Shown: positions 1 to 6,715 of the stretch, piece after piece | Layout of the letters: the number at the start of each line of letters is the position of its first letter | How positions within the stretch are numbered: the stretch's first letter is position 1 | Assembly (NCBI GenBank): GCA_003476885.1 | Contig: DMUR01000043.1 | Coordinates: 21,312 to 28,026 of the forward strand | Source of the DNA: Chloroflexota bacterium | GTDB taxonomy: Bacteria; Chloroflexota; Limnocylindria; Limnocylindrales; Limnocylindraceae | DNA length: 6,715 nucleotides | Reading direction: 5' to 3' | Translations under genes and position numbers: made by a program | Notes under the pieces: generated by a model | The model's database searches: none | Told to the model about the DNA's origin: nothing | The model's input: only the letters and a program-made list of their open reading frames with translations

Positions 1-2722
1 CGGGGACGCCGAGAGCAGCCGCCATCGCTGTAATCGCGAGTGCCGCATCGCTCCCTTCCGCGCCACGCCCTTGGCCCATGTTCGCCTTTCCGCCGCCGCG
101 CCCGCCGATTGCCACCGCGCCAACCGAGACAATGCTCCCTGCGTTGGCCACCGCTGCATCAACCCCCTCAACGACAACAAGGATGTCTGGCGCTCCCCCT
201 GAACGTACGAGGGCAATGACACCAGGGCCCATGCGCTTACGAAGTTGATTCGAGAGTTCCTTGAGCTCCTCAACGTCCTCTACATCCACGCTGGCAATAA
301 GGACTCGGTGGCCAGCAGGTGCGCTCGCCGCCCTTGCAACCAGCGCGGCGGGGTCAACGCGCTGCGCACCACCCTCACGTGCCCGGCGCTTCGCGCCCTT
401 CAGCTCCGCCTGAAGTTGGGTGATCTTCTGAAGGAGCAGCTCTTGATCCTGGAGCCCAAGAAGGTCGGCCGCCGCCTCAACGCTCTTCACACGTGCACGC
501 AGATACTCGTCCGCCACTGGGCCGCTCAAGGCTTCAATGCGACGTAGGCCAGAACCGATGCTGCGATCAGAGGTGATGACGAAGCTCCCCACCTCGCCTG
601 TTGCGCTGCAGTGGGTACCTCCGCAGAGCTCATGGGAGTAGTCCGCCATCCTGATTGTACGAACGCGCTCGCCATACTTCTCGTCGAAGAAGGCGTCTGC
701 ACCAGCGTCCACCGCCTCCTTCATGCTCATCTGTGCCGCCACAATCGGAATGTTGGACCGAATCGCGCGCTGCACCTCGGCCTCAACCGCGTCGCGCTCG
801 TCGCGCGTCAAGGCACGGTCGAGCGGGTAGTCAAACCGAAGGTATTCGGGGTGGACGAGTGAACCGCGCTGTTTAGCATCGGCGCCCGCAACGATGCGGA
901 TCGCACGATGAAGCAAGTGGGTCGCAGTATGGTTACGGACCGTTGCCGCCCGCCGCGGCGCGTCTACACGCAGCGTGACTTTGTCACCTACGGCGATCGG
1001 CCCACGCAGCTCCGTCTCGTGCAGCGTCATTGCGCCAACCGGTCGCTGCGTGTCCGTGATGCGGCCAATTGCTGCCCCGTTCGTCCCGAGCAGTTCGCCT
1101 TGGTCGCCAACCTGGCCGCCACGTTCGGCATAGAACGGGGTTCGCTCAACCACAAGTCGCGCACTCCCCGCTTCGGCGCGCGCCGTGCTCCCCGACTCCG
1201 TCAGGATCCCCTTCACCGTGGCGCTCCCCTCAAGATGTTCGTACCCGATGAACTCCGTCTCGCCAACGGCTCGGAGCATCTCCTCCAGCTGCGCAACGGA
1301 GGCGGCGTGCTCGGCAAGCTCGGCCTTCTTCCCGCCACGAGAGCGTTCTCGCTGTTCTGCGAGCGCCGCGTCAAACCCGGCACGGTCCACCGCAACGCCG
1401 CGCTCAGCGGCGAGTTCAACGGTGAGATCAATGGGGAACCCGAACGTGTCATGAAGCTTGAAGGCGACGCCTCCGTCGAGTTGCGGCGCACCATCAGGGA
1501 GTTGATCGGCGCGCATCCCAACCGCGCTCGCCCCCTTTGCGAGTGGCGCCAACGCATCGGCAAGGAGGGCCGACCCGCCGTCGAGCGTCCGTGCAAACTG
1601 TGCCTCTTCACGCTCAAGTGACTCCACAACAACCGTTTCACTCTCACGGAGGTATGGGTATGCCTCGCTCATAATCCAAATGACCGCACGTGCAACCTCA
1701 GGGAGAAACGACCGCTCAATCCCAAGAAGTCGGCCGTGGCGAACCGCACGCCGAATGATGCGGCGCAACACATAGCCTCGCCCCTCATTCCCTGGACGTA
1801 CGCCGTCCGCGAGCAAGAACGTCACCGCACGCGAGTGGTCAGCAATCACCTGATAGCTGAACCGTTGCTTCTCAAACGTCGCTCCGTCATGACCGGTGAT
1901 CTTCTGCAAGAGCGCATGGATTGGGAGGAAGAGGTCGGTGTCATAGTTCGAGAGCACCTGTTGGCTGACGCTGGCGAGTCGCTCGAGCCCCATCCCAGTG
2001 TCGACACTCTTAAATGGAAGCTCGGTGCGTCGACCATCCGCGTGCTGTTCGTACTGCATAAAGACAAGGTTCCAAATCTCTAGCCAACGCGGGCACTGTT
2101 CAGAGTGATCGGGGGTACACGTCGAACCACAGGAGAGCTCAGCGCCGCGATCAAAGTGGATCTCCGAACATGGGCCGCACGGTCCGGTCTCGGCCATGCG
2201 CCAGAAGTTGGCATCGTCACCCTTCTCTACGTTCCCCCAGCGAGCGAGGCGTTCCGCGGGGAGGCCAATCTCGTCCCGCCAGATCGCCGCTGCCTCTTCG
2301 TCATCGGAATAGATCGTCGCGGCGAGCCGGTCGGCTGGGATGCCAAGCTCTACCGTCAAAAACTCCCACGCCCAGATGATCGCGTCGCGCTTGAAGTAAT
2401 CGCCGAACGACCAGCTCCCGAGCATCTCAAAGAGGGTGTGGTGCCGAGGCGTGCGCCCAACCTCCTCAAAGTCGTTGTGCTTCCCCGCCACCCGAAGGCA
2501 GCGCTGATAGTCAACCGCCCTGGTATACGAGCGCGTCTCTGCACCACTGAACAGCTCTTTGAACTGCACCATCCCAGAGTTCGTGAAGAGGAGGGTCGCA
2601 TCTCCTGCTGGGAGAAGCGAGGCGCTCGGCACGGCGGCATGCCCGCGAGCCTCAAAAAAGGCGATGAATCGCGACCGCAGTTCGGCGGCGCCATATGAAG
2701 GAATCCGTGGGTCTCGCTTCAT
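1..2722 (-). CDS. alaS: Alanyl-tRNA synthetase (AlaRS), 3' end cut by window edge
   Basis: Cytosolic class II synthetase that charges tRNA-Ala with alanine and hydrolyses mischarged Ser/Gly-tRNA. The frame is open from the ATG at 2722-2720 to the window edge: 907 codons plus one base and no stop. Bacterial AlaRS is usually about 870-880 residues, so only the extreme C-terminus should be missing. Visible parts, in order: aminoacylation core with FTNSGMVQFK (about 46-55), RHHTLFEMLG (93-102), CGPCSEIHF (182-190), class II motif 3 DTGMGLERLA (241-250) and GRGYVLRRIIRRAVRHG (314-330); editing domain with FYAERGGQVGDQG and zinc ligands H598, H602, C700 and H704 (HTATH, CGGTH); a helical, probably coiled-coil stretch (about 740-790); and the C-Ala domain with a glycine-rich GGRGGGK segment. 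A cysteine-rich insert (C198, C202, C210) follows CGPC. The start gives about ten residues before the usual AELR beginning. It lies 40 bp after the small membrane gene, with no Shine-Dalgarno. Confidence 0.98.
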   Translation of the reverse strand, partial: MKRDPRIPSYGAAELRSRFIAFFEARGHAAVPSASLLPAGDATLLFTNSGMVQFKELFSGAETRSYTRAVDYQRCLRVAGKHNDFEEVGRTPRHHTLFEMLGSWSFGDYFKRDAIIWAWEFLTVELGIPADRLAATIYSDDEEAAAIWRDEIGLPAERLARWGNVEKGDDANFWRMAETGPCGPCSEIHFDRGAELSCGSTCTPDHSEQCPRWLEIWNLVFMQYEQHADGRRTELPFKSVDTGMGLERLASVSQQVLSNYDTDLFLPIHALLQKITGHDGATFEKQRFSYQVIADHSRAVTFLLADGVRPGNEGRGYVLRRIIRRAVRHGRLLGIERSFLPEVARAVIWIMSEAYPYLRESETVVVESLEREEAQFARTLDGGSALLADALAPLAKGASAVGMRADQLPDGAPQLDGGVAFKLHDTFGFPIDLTVELAAERGVAVDRAGFDAALAEQRERSRGGKKAELAEHAASVAQLEEMLRAVGETEFIGYEHLEGSATVKGILTESGSTARAEAGSARLVVERTPFYAERGGQVGDQGELLGTNGAAIGRITDTQRPVGAMTLHETELRGPIAVGDKVTLRVDAPRRAATVRNHTATHLLHRAIRIVAGADAKQRGSLVHPEYLRFDYPLDRALTRDERDAVEAEVQRAIRSNIPIVAAQMSMKEAVDAGADAFFDEKYGERVRTIRMADYSHELCGGTHCSATGEVGSFVITSDRSIGSGLRRIEALSGPVADEYLRARVKSVEAAADLLGLQDQELLLQKITQLQAELKGAKRRAREGGAQRVDPAALVARAASAPAGHRVLIASVDVEDVEELKELSNQLRKRMGPGVIALVRSGGAPDILVVVEGVDAAVANAGSIVSVGAVAIGGRGGGKANMGQGRGAEGSDAALAITAMAAALGVP

Positions 2723-2737
2723 GAACCGAGCGTAGCA
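2723..2737 (-). promoter_or_regulatory. Possible extended -10 for a leaderless alaS transcript
   Basis: On the minus strand an extended -10-like element, TGC followed by TACGCT (2737-2729), lies six bases before the alaS ATG. That would place the A of the ATG at +1. No Shine-Dalgarno is present, which fits leaderless initiation. I see no good -35 hexamer at 17-18 bp, and TACGCT matches the TANNNT pattern only loosely, so a chance match in GC-rich DNA is quite possible. The whole gap before alaS is 40 bp, which leaves no room for a T-box leader of the kind that controls alaS in many Firmicutes. Confidence 0.25.
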
Positions 2738-2762
2738 GAGGGATCCACGAGCTCCGTCGCCG

Positions 2763-3032
2763 CTAGGGCTGTCGACCACGCTCCCAGCCGCTTACGATAC
2801 GGGCCGCGAGTCGTTCAGCGATCAGTGCGCCGACCAGCGGGGCGGGCCATGCCACACCACCGATTGGGATCAGCCCACCAAGGACTCGCTCGCCGAGGAG
2901 TTGTCCGAGCAACGCACCGACCCCCGCGGCAGCGATCGCGATGGGGAGAAGCGCCCGGATCGCGAGGAGGCGCCCAGCAAGCGTTGCCACCGCAATCGTC
3001 AGGCCAATCAAGAGTGGCGCAGGCTCAAGCAT
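2763..3032 (-). CDS. Small integral membrane protein, unrecognised (89 aa)
   Basis: I do not recognise this protein. It has 89 residues, is rich in Ala, Gly, Leu and Ile, and has about three hydrophobic segments: roughly 5-24, 28-47 and 50-72. The second contains a glycine zipper, G39xxxG43xxxG47, a pattern that packs membrane helices closely; further glycines sit at 52-53 and 58-59. The C-terminus is short and basic (about 79-89, ending WERGRQP). There is no signal peptide with a cleavage site and no catalytic motif. The chosen ATG (3032-3030) overlaps the last eight bases of mnmA (ATGCTTGA), which implies translational coupling. An in-frame upstream ATG at 3155 would add 41 residues buried in mnmA with no hydrophobic character, so I prefer the short form. 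Its place between mnmA and alaS says it is co-transcribed with tRNA genes but not what it does. The uninterrupted hydrophobic pattern makes a chance ORF unlikely. Confidence 0.72.
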   Translation of the reverse strand: MLEPAPLLIGLTIAVATLAGRLLAIRALLPIAIAAAGVGALLGQLLGERVLGGLIPIGGVAWPAPLVGALIAERLAARIVSGWERGRQP

Positions 3033-4173
3033 GCAGCGGCGCGTGAGCACTGATCTGACCACCAGCGGCAAGTGTCTCACCGTCATAGAGCACCACCGTC
3101 TGGCCAGGGGATGGTGCCCAGAGAGGATCGCGCAACTCCAGTGTTGCTGCCCCACCCCCCTTACTTACCAAGCGCCCCGGCGCCGTTACTCCGCGATGCC
3201 GGATCCTTGCCGCGCCATCAAGAACTACGCCAGCAGGCAACTCTCCGCTCGGCGTGGCGGCCCCCGTCAGATGGATCTCTCTGCGCTCAAGCGATTCGCG
3301 GCGGCCGATCGTGATGCGATTCGTCCGCGGATCAATCGCGCTGACATAACGCGGCGCCCCTCCCGTCACGGAGAGCCCACGGCGTTGGCCAACGGTAAAT
3401 CCTGCACTCCCTTCATGCGTGCCGACAACCTCACCCTTCTCGTCAACAACCTCTCCGCGCTGTGGCTCCCAGCCTCGCGTGCGTAAGAGCGAACGATAAT
3501 CGCCGTCTGGGACGAAGCAGATCTCTTGGCTCTCTGGCTTCTCCGCCGTTGGGAGTCCGCGCGCGCGTGCCACCTCACGAACCTCTGGCTTTGTCATCCC
3601 CCCAAGAGGGAAGCGCGCCCGAGCGATCGCGTCGCTACGGAGGCCATGCAAGAAATACGTCTGGTCTTTGTCGTGATCCACTGCAGTACGCAAGCGCCAT
3701 GAACCGCCGTCGGCGCTCACCGCGCGTCGCGCATAGTGGCCGGTAGCAACCGCCTCGCAACCAAATAGCGCACTCCCCTTCCCCACGAGTGCGCCGAACT
3801 TCACCGCGGTATTGCAGCCGACGCAGGGGCTCGGCGTCTCTCCGCCGAGATACGCGCCAACAAATGGCTCGAGCACCGCATCGGCGAACTCGCGCTCAAG
3901 GTTCTGAATGTGGAATGGGATCTTCAGCTGGTCCGCCACGCGACGCGCATCGTCCGCCGCGTCAAGGGTGCAACAACTCTTCCTCCCGCCGTCCACACGA
4001 TCAGCAGCATCGTGAAGTCGCATCCATACGCCAACCACCTGGTGTCCAGCCTCTACAAGGAGCGCTGCTGCAACGGAGGAATCGACGCCTCCAGAGAGTG
4101 CAACGAGCACTCGCTCCGACTGCGCCGCCTCCGGCTCCGCAAGCCACCCGCTGGGAAGTCCGTGTGTGCTCAT
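3025..4173 (-). CDS. mnmA: tRNA-specific 2-thiouridylase MnmA
   Basis: Cytosolic ATP-dependent enzyme that adenylates and then thiolates C2 of wobble uridine 34 in tRNA-Lys, -Glu and -Gln, making the s2U part of mnm5s2U. It has 382 residues, a normal length. The PP-loop SGGVDSS at 27-33 binds ATP. The expected catalytic cysteines are C120 (CNTAVKF, 120-126) and C219 (SQEICFVPDGDY, 215-226). VATGHYARR (142-150), DKDQTYFL (168-175) and the C-terminal PGQTVVLYDGE with GGQI are further family hallmarks. C67-C68, and C117 three residues before C120, are additional cysteines. The ATG (4173-4171) overlaps the desulfurase stop as ATGA, which decides the start and gives about 20 residues before RVLVALSGG; no Shine-Dalgarno is visible, so coupling probably drives initiation. 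Overlap with a cysteine desulfurase gene suggests that enzyme is the direct sulfur donor, as established for YrvO-MnmA in Bacillus. Older symbol trmU. Confidence 0.97.
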   Translation of the reverse strand: MSTHGLPSGWLAEPEAAQSERVLVALSGGVDSSVAAALLVEAGHQVVGVWMRLHDAADRVDGGRKSCCTLDAADDARRVADQLKIPFHIQNLEREFADAVLEPFVGAYLGGETPSPCVGCNTAVKFGALVGKGSALFGCEAVATGHYARRAVSADGGSWRLRTAVDHDKDQTYFLHGLRSDAIARARFPLGGMTKPEVREVARARGLPTAEKPESQEICFVPDGDYRSLLRTRGWEPQRGEVVDEKGEVVGTHEGSAGFTVGQRRGLSVTGGAPRYVSAIDPRTNRITIGRRESLERREIHLTGAATPSGELPAGVVLDGAARIRHRGVTAPGRLVSKGGGAATLELRDPLWAPSPGQTVVLYDGETLAAGGQISAHAPLHA

Positions 4174-5333
4174 GTGGATCGCACTTCAGTGAGCTCCTGA
4201 TCGCGGATGCGCGCACATGTTGCTGCAACGATCGCCGCAGCCCGCTCTGCTTCGCCAATGCTGTTCGTTCGTCCAAAAGAGATCCGAATCCCGCCGCGTG
4301 ACTCGTCGTCCGAGAGGCCGCAGGCGGCGAGCGCCTCTGACGGCTCACGTGAGCCGCTGATGCAGGCAGATCCTGTTGAGATGGCGAGACCCGCGTGATC
4401 AAGTGCGGCCACAAGGTCATCACCAAGGGCCCAGTTCGCGGCGTACGAGTGATGTCCGGGGAGTCGATTCGTACGATCAGCGGGGCCAGTACGACGCAGC
4501 CCGTGACCCTCTGGCGCGCCAAGCGCATCATCGAAGGCGCTCGAGAGTGCATTCAAGTGCCGGCGTGTCCCCTCTCGTTCACGTGCCGTCAGCGCCACGG
4601 CATGCGCAAACGCTGCAGCGAGAGGCACCGCTTCGGTCCCGCCACGGCGCCCTCTCTCCTGTCCACCACCCGGAACAAGTGGCTTCAGGCGGCGATCAGG
4701 TGCTGAGATGAGCGCCGCGATACCCGCTGGTCCTTCCAGCTTTGCAGAACCGATGACGAGGTGCGTCGCACCAGTCTCAGAAAATCGCAACGCACGCGAC
4801 GCGACCGCCTGTACGGCATCAAGGATCAGCGCGCCTGAGTCAGACTCGGGCCACAACGTTCGGAGTGCGGCGAGGTCTTGTTCGGTCCCAAGTTCGCCTG
4901 ACGAGATCGCCAGGAGTCCCACGGCGTTTGGGCGCGAACGGAGACCGTCCAGATGCCACGCCCCGCTTGCGCTCACTGGGATCAGCTCGACCGACCCTCC
5001 AGCAGCCTGATGCCGATTGGCGAGTGCTCGTGCGCCGCGGTGCTCCGCAGCCGTTGTCAGCAGTGCCCCGGGGTCGGAGAGCTCGCTGGATAGCGCCAGT
5101 GCGAGCGCTTCGGAGGCGCTCCCCGTGAAGGTCACCTGACGTGACTCCACCTCGAACGTCTCCGCAATCGTGGCGCGCGCCTCATCAAGGAGCGCGCGGG
5201 CGCGTCGCGCTTCAGCATGGCCACCGTTAGGATTTCCAATCCCGTCGCGGTAGAGCGCAGCAAGTAGCTCTGCGACCTCTGTTCGAACAGGCGAACCTGC
5301 AGCGTGATCGGCGAAGATCCGTGCAACGTTCAT
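4170..5333 (-). CDS. Cysteine desulfurase, IscS/NifS family, divergent PLP pocket
   Basis: Fold-type I PLP enzyme expected to convert cysteine to alanine while forming a protein persulfide; it is likely the sulfur source for MnmA and perhaps for Fe-S assembly. It has 387 residues, normal for the family. Conserved by alignment to my memory of E. coli IscS: H98 (AEHRGA, ring stacking), D172 and Q175 (LDAVQA), the Schiff-base lysine K198 (GSAKLEGPAG), GGGQERG (222-228) with T233, and the persulfide cysteine C324 in GSACISGSREPS. The short loop after C324 fits IscS/NifS (group I) rather than SufS. Departures are numerous: the usual NNEVG reads SGELG (145-149), SGHK reads GSAK (195-198), DNAATTP reads DHAAGSP (9-15), and RSGTEN reads RGGTEA. 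It starts eight bases after the typA stop, with no clear Shine-Dalgarno, and overlaps mnmA by ATGA. The resemblance is closest to YrvO/NifS-like partners of MnmA. A different PLP-dependent role is possible but less likely. Confidence 0.9.
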   Translation of the reverse strand: MNVARIFADHAAGSPVRTEVAELLAALYRDGIGNPNGGHAEARRARALLDEARATIAETFEVESRQVTFTGSASEALALALSSELSDPGALLTTAAEHRGARALANRHQAAGGSVELIPVSASGAWHLDGLRSRPNAVGLLAISSGELGTEQDLAALRTLWPESDSGALILDAVQAVASRALRFSETGATHLVIGSAKLEGPAGIAALISAPDRRLKPLVPGGGQERGRRGGTEAVPLAAAFAHAVALTAREREGTRRHLNALSSAFDDALGAPEGHGLRRTGPADRTNRLPGHHSYAANWALGDDLVAALDHAGLAISTGSACISGSREPSEALAACGLSDDESRGGIRISFGRTNSIGEAERAAAIVAATCARIRDQELTEVRST

Positions 5334-5341
5334 CGGAAGAA

Positions 5342-6715
5342 CTAGTTCGCCTCGCGCATCTCGGCGCGCCGGCCAGCATCGCGACGACGATCATTTTCGT
5401 TGAGGAGTCGCTTGCGTAGTCGAAGCGCCGATGGGGTGACCTCAATCAACTCATCAGGGCCGATGAACTCAAGCGCGTTTTCAAGCGCCATGCGTCGCGG
5501 CGGTGTGAGTCGGATCGCCTCGTCGTGGGAGTGGGTGCGCATGTTGGTGAGCTTCTTCTCGCGCACCGCGTTGACATCCATGTCTCCAGGCTTGGCGCTC
5601 TCTCCAATGATCTGTCCCTCGTACGTCTGCTCCCCTTCTGTCACGAAGAGTTCGCCGCGCTCCTGAATGCCGTAAAGGGCGTAGCCCGTCGTCACACCGG
5701 TGCGATCGGAGATGAGGCAGCCATTCGTGCGGTGCGGGATCTCGCCAACCCACGGCTTGTAACCGGCACTCAGCTGGTGGATGAGCGCGGTGCCGCGCGT
5801 CTCGGTCAGGATACGACCACGAACGCCGATCAGGCCACGCGTTGGGATCAGGAAGTCAACGCGGGCTCGGCCGTCTGCGCCGTGCTGGATGTTCTCCATG
5901 CGCGCACGACGCTCCGCCATGATCCCCGTGATCACTCCAACAAAGTCGACAGGGACGTCAATGGTGAGCTGCTCAAAAGGTTCCTCGATGCCGTTTGGCC
6001 CCTTATGCAAGAGCACCTCAGGGCGCGACACTTCAAGTTCGAACCCTTCGCGTCGCATCTGCTCCACCAGGATTGCAAGTTGGAGTTCGCCGCGTCCACG
6101 CACTTGGAAGGCTTCGCCCGTATCCGTTGGGCTCACCTCAATCGCTGGATTGCCGAGCACCTCCTTCTCAAGGCGTGCCTTCAACTGGCGCGACGTAAGG
6201 AATTTTCCATCCTTGCCGCCGATCGGGCTCGTGTTCACGCCGAACGTCATCTGAAGTGTTGGCGGATCAACGTGGAGTCGTTCGAGCGGTCGCGGATCTG
6301 CAGGGTCGGTGATCGTCTCGCCAATCTCAACATCGGCGAGACCTGCAATGCCAACAATCTCACCGGGTCCAGCTTCAGCAACCTCAACGCGTTCAATCCC
6401 CATCGGGAGCGTGAGCGACGTCACCGTTCCGCTGATCGCGCTCTCTTCGCGGAGGATGGTGATCTTCGCCCCCTTGCGCACGATCCCGTTGCGAATGCGT
6501 CCAACGGCGATGCGCCCCACGAAGTCATTTGCCGCAAGGTTCGTGATCAGCACCTGTAGCGGGTGGCCAGGCTCGTGCATCGGCGCTGGCGCGGTTTCGA
6601 GCACCACGTCCAAGAGTGGGATGAGGTCGGTGCCAGGCTTCTCAAGATCGAGCGTTGCGGTGCCGGCGCGGGCGTTGGTGTAGACGATCGGGAAGTTGAT
6701 CTGCTGCTCATTCGC
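5342..6715 (-). CDS. typA: Ribosome-associated GTPase TypA/BipA, 5' end cut by window edge
   Basis: Translational GTPase related to EF-G and LepA that binds the ribosome and helps 50S assembly and growth under stress and at low temperature. The window holds 457 residues up to the TAG at 5344-5342. E. coli BipA is about 607, so roughly 150 N-terminal residues carrying the P-loop, switch regions and most of the G domain lie off the edge. The frame is open to base 6715, so the true start is not in the window; in-frame TTG (6613) and other internal codons are not starts. In fragment numbering: domain II beta-barrel about 48-130, VNTSPIGGKDGKFLTSRQ (160-177), GRGELQLAILVEQMRREGFE (207-226), IPTRGLIG (290-297), and the TypA-specific C-terminal domain with KKLTNMR (387-393) and RKRLLNENDRRR (434-445). 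These separate it from EF-G and LepA. It is first in the visible run, 8 bp ahead of the cysteine desulfurase. Confidence 0.97.
   Translation of the reverse strand, partial: ANEQQINFPIVYTNARAGTATLDLEKPGTDLIPLLDVVLETAPAPMHEPGHPLQVLITNLAANDFVGRIAVGRIRNGIVRKGAKITILREESAISGTVTSLTLPMGIERVEVAEAGPGEIVGIAGLADVEIGETITDPADPRPLERLHVDPPTLQMTFGVNTSPIGGKDGKFLTSRQLKARLEKEVLGNPAIEVSPTDTGEAFQVRGRGELQLAILVEQMRREGFELEVSRPEVLLHKGPNGIEEPFEQLTIDVPVDFVGVITGIMAERRARMENIQHGADGRARVDFLIPTRGLIGVRGRILTETRGTALIHQLSAGYKPWVGEIPHRTNGCLISDRTGVTTGYALYGIQERGELFVTEGEQTYEGQIIGESAKPGDMDVNAVREKKLTNMRTHSHDEAIRLTPPRRMALENALEFIGPDELIEVTPSALRLRKRLLNENDRRRDAGRRAEMREAN

Noticed and set aside
908..1621. Plus-strand open frame (237 codons) opposite alaS
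   Set aside because: Shadow of the AlaRS reading frame, which is unbroken here and carries family motifs; the antisense product is Arg-rich and resembles nothing.
2105..2698. Plus-strand open frame (197 codons) opposite the alaS 5' region
   Set aside because: Overlaps the most conserved AlaRS catalytic motifs on the other strand; no independent coding evidence.
2723..2762. Terminator or T-box leader between the small membrane gene and alaS
   Set aside because: Only 40 bp, with short palindromes (GAGCTC, GGATCC) but no stable GC stem followed by a T run, and far too short for a T-box.
2763..3155. Longer 130-residue form of the small membrane protein starting at 3155
   Set aside because: The extra 41 residues lie inside conserved mnmA coding sequence and are not hydrophobic, and the ATG at 3032 has the typical overlap of coupled genes.
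2932..3630. GCGATCGC octamers (2932-2939 and 3623-3630) resembling the cyanobacterial HIP1 repeat
   Set aside because: Only two copies, both inside coding sequence of a GC-rich genome; far below the density expected in cyanobacteria.
3789..4301. Plus-strand frame opposite the mnmA/desulfurase junction
   Set aside because: Low-complexity Arg/Pro/Ser-rich translation spanning two well-supported opposite-strand genes; a composition artefact.
5525..6559. Long plus-strand open frame (344 codons) antisense to typA
   Set aside because: It lies fully opposite strongly conserved typA coding sequence, its translation has no recognisable domain, and GC-rich genes commonly leave such antisense frames open.
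6611..6613. In-frame TTG as a possible typA start
   Set aside because: The frame continues upstream to the window edge with recognisable TypA sequence (NFPIVYTNA), so the gene is cut by the edge rather than starting here.

Overview
The window is GC-rich and tightly packed, and every gene I can support lies on the minus strand. Read in the direction of transcription (from high to low coordinate) the order is: typA/bipA (5' end off the window), an IscS/NifS-type cysteine desulfurase, mnmA (tRNA 2-thiouridylase), a small unrecognised membrane protein, and alaS (3' end just off the window). Spacings are 8 bp, a 4-bp ATGA overlap, an 8-bp overlap and 40 bp. There is no non-coding stretch longer than 40 bp, and I see no RNA gene, mobile element, CRISPR array or clear intrinsic terminator.

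The gene set is translation-centred. TypA is a ribosome-associated GTPase. The cysteine desulfurase supplies persulfide sulfur and MnmA places sulfur on wobble U34 of Lys, Glu and Gln tRNAs; the two genes overlap by four bases, as expected for a dedicated donor/acceptor pair (known as YrvO-MnmA in Bacillus). AlaS charges tRNA-Ala. A cysteine desulfurase, mnmA and alaS occurring in this order is also known from Firmicutes and Actinobacteria.

The organism is a bacterium. The protein sequences look to me most like high-GC Gram-positive or Chloroflexota-type lineages, but this is an impression from motif wording and gene order, not a database result. None of the four visible start codons has a convincing Shine-Dalgarno sequence, and alaS has a possible leaderless promoter.

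The points most worth a second look are a remodelled PLP pocket in the cysteine desulfurase, whose catalytic Lys and Cys are kept, and the 89-residue glycine-zipper membrane protein coupled between mnmA and alaS. Otherwise this is ordinary core-genome content; I did not find evidence of a new multi-gene system.
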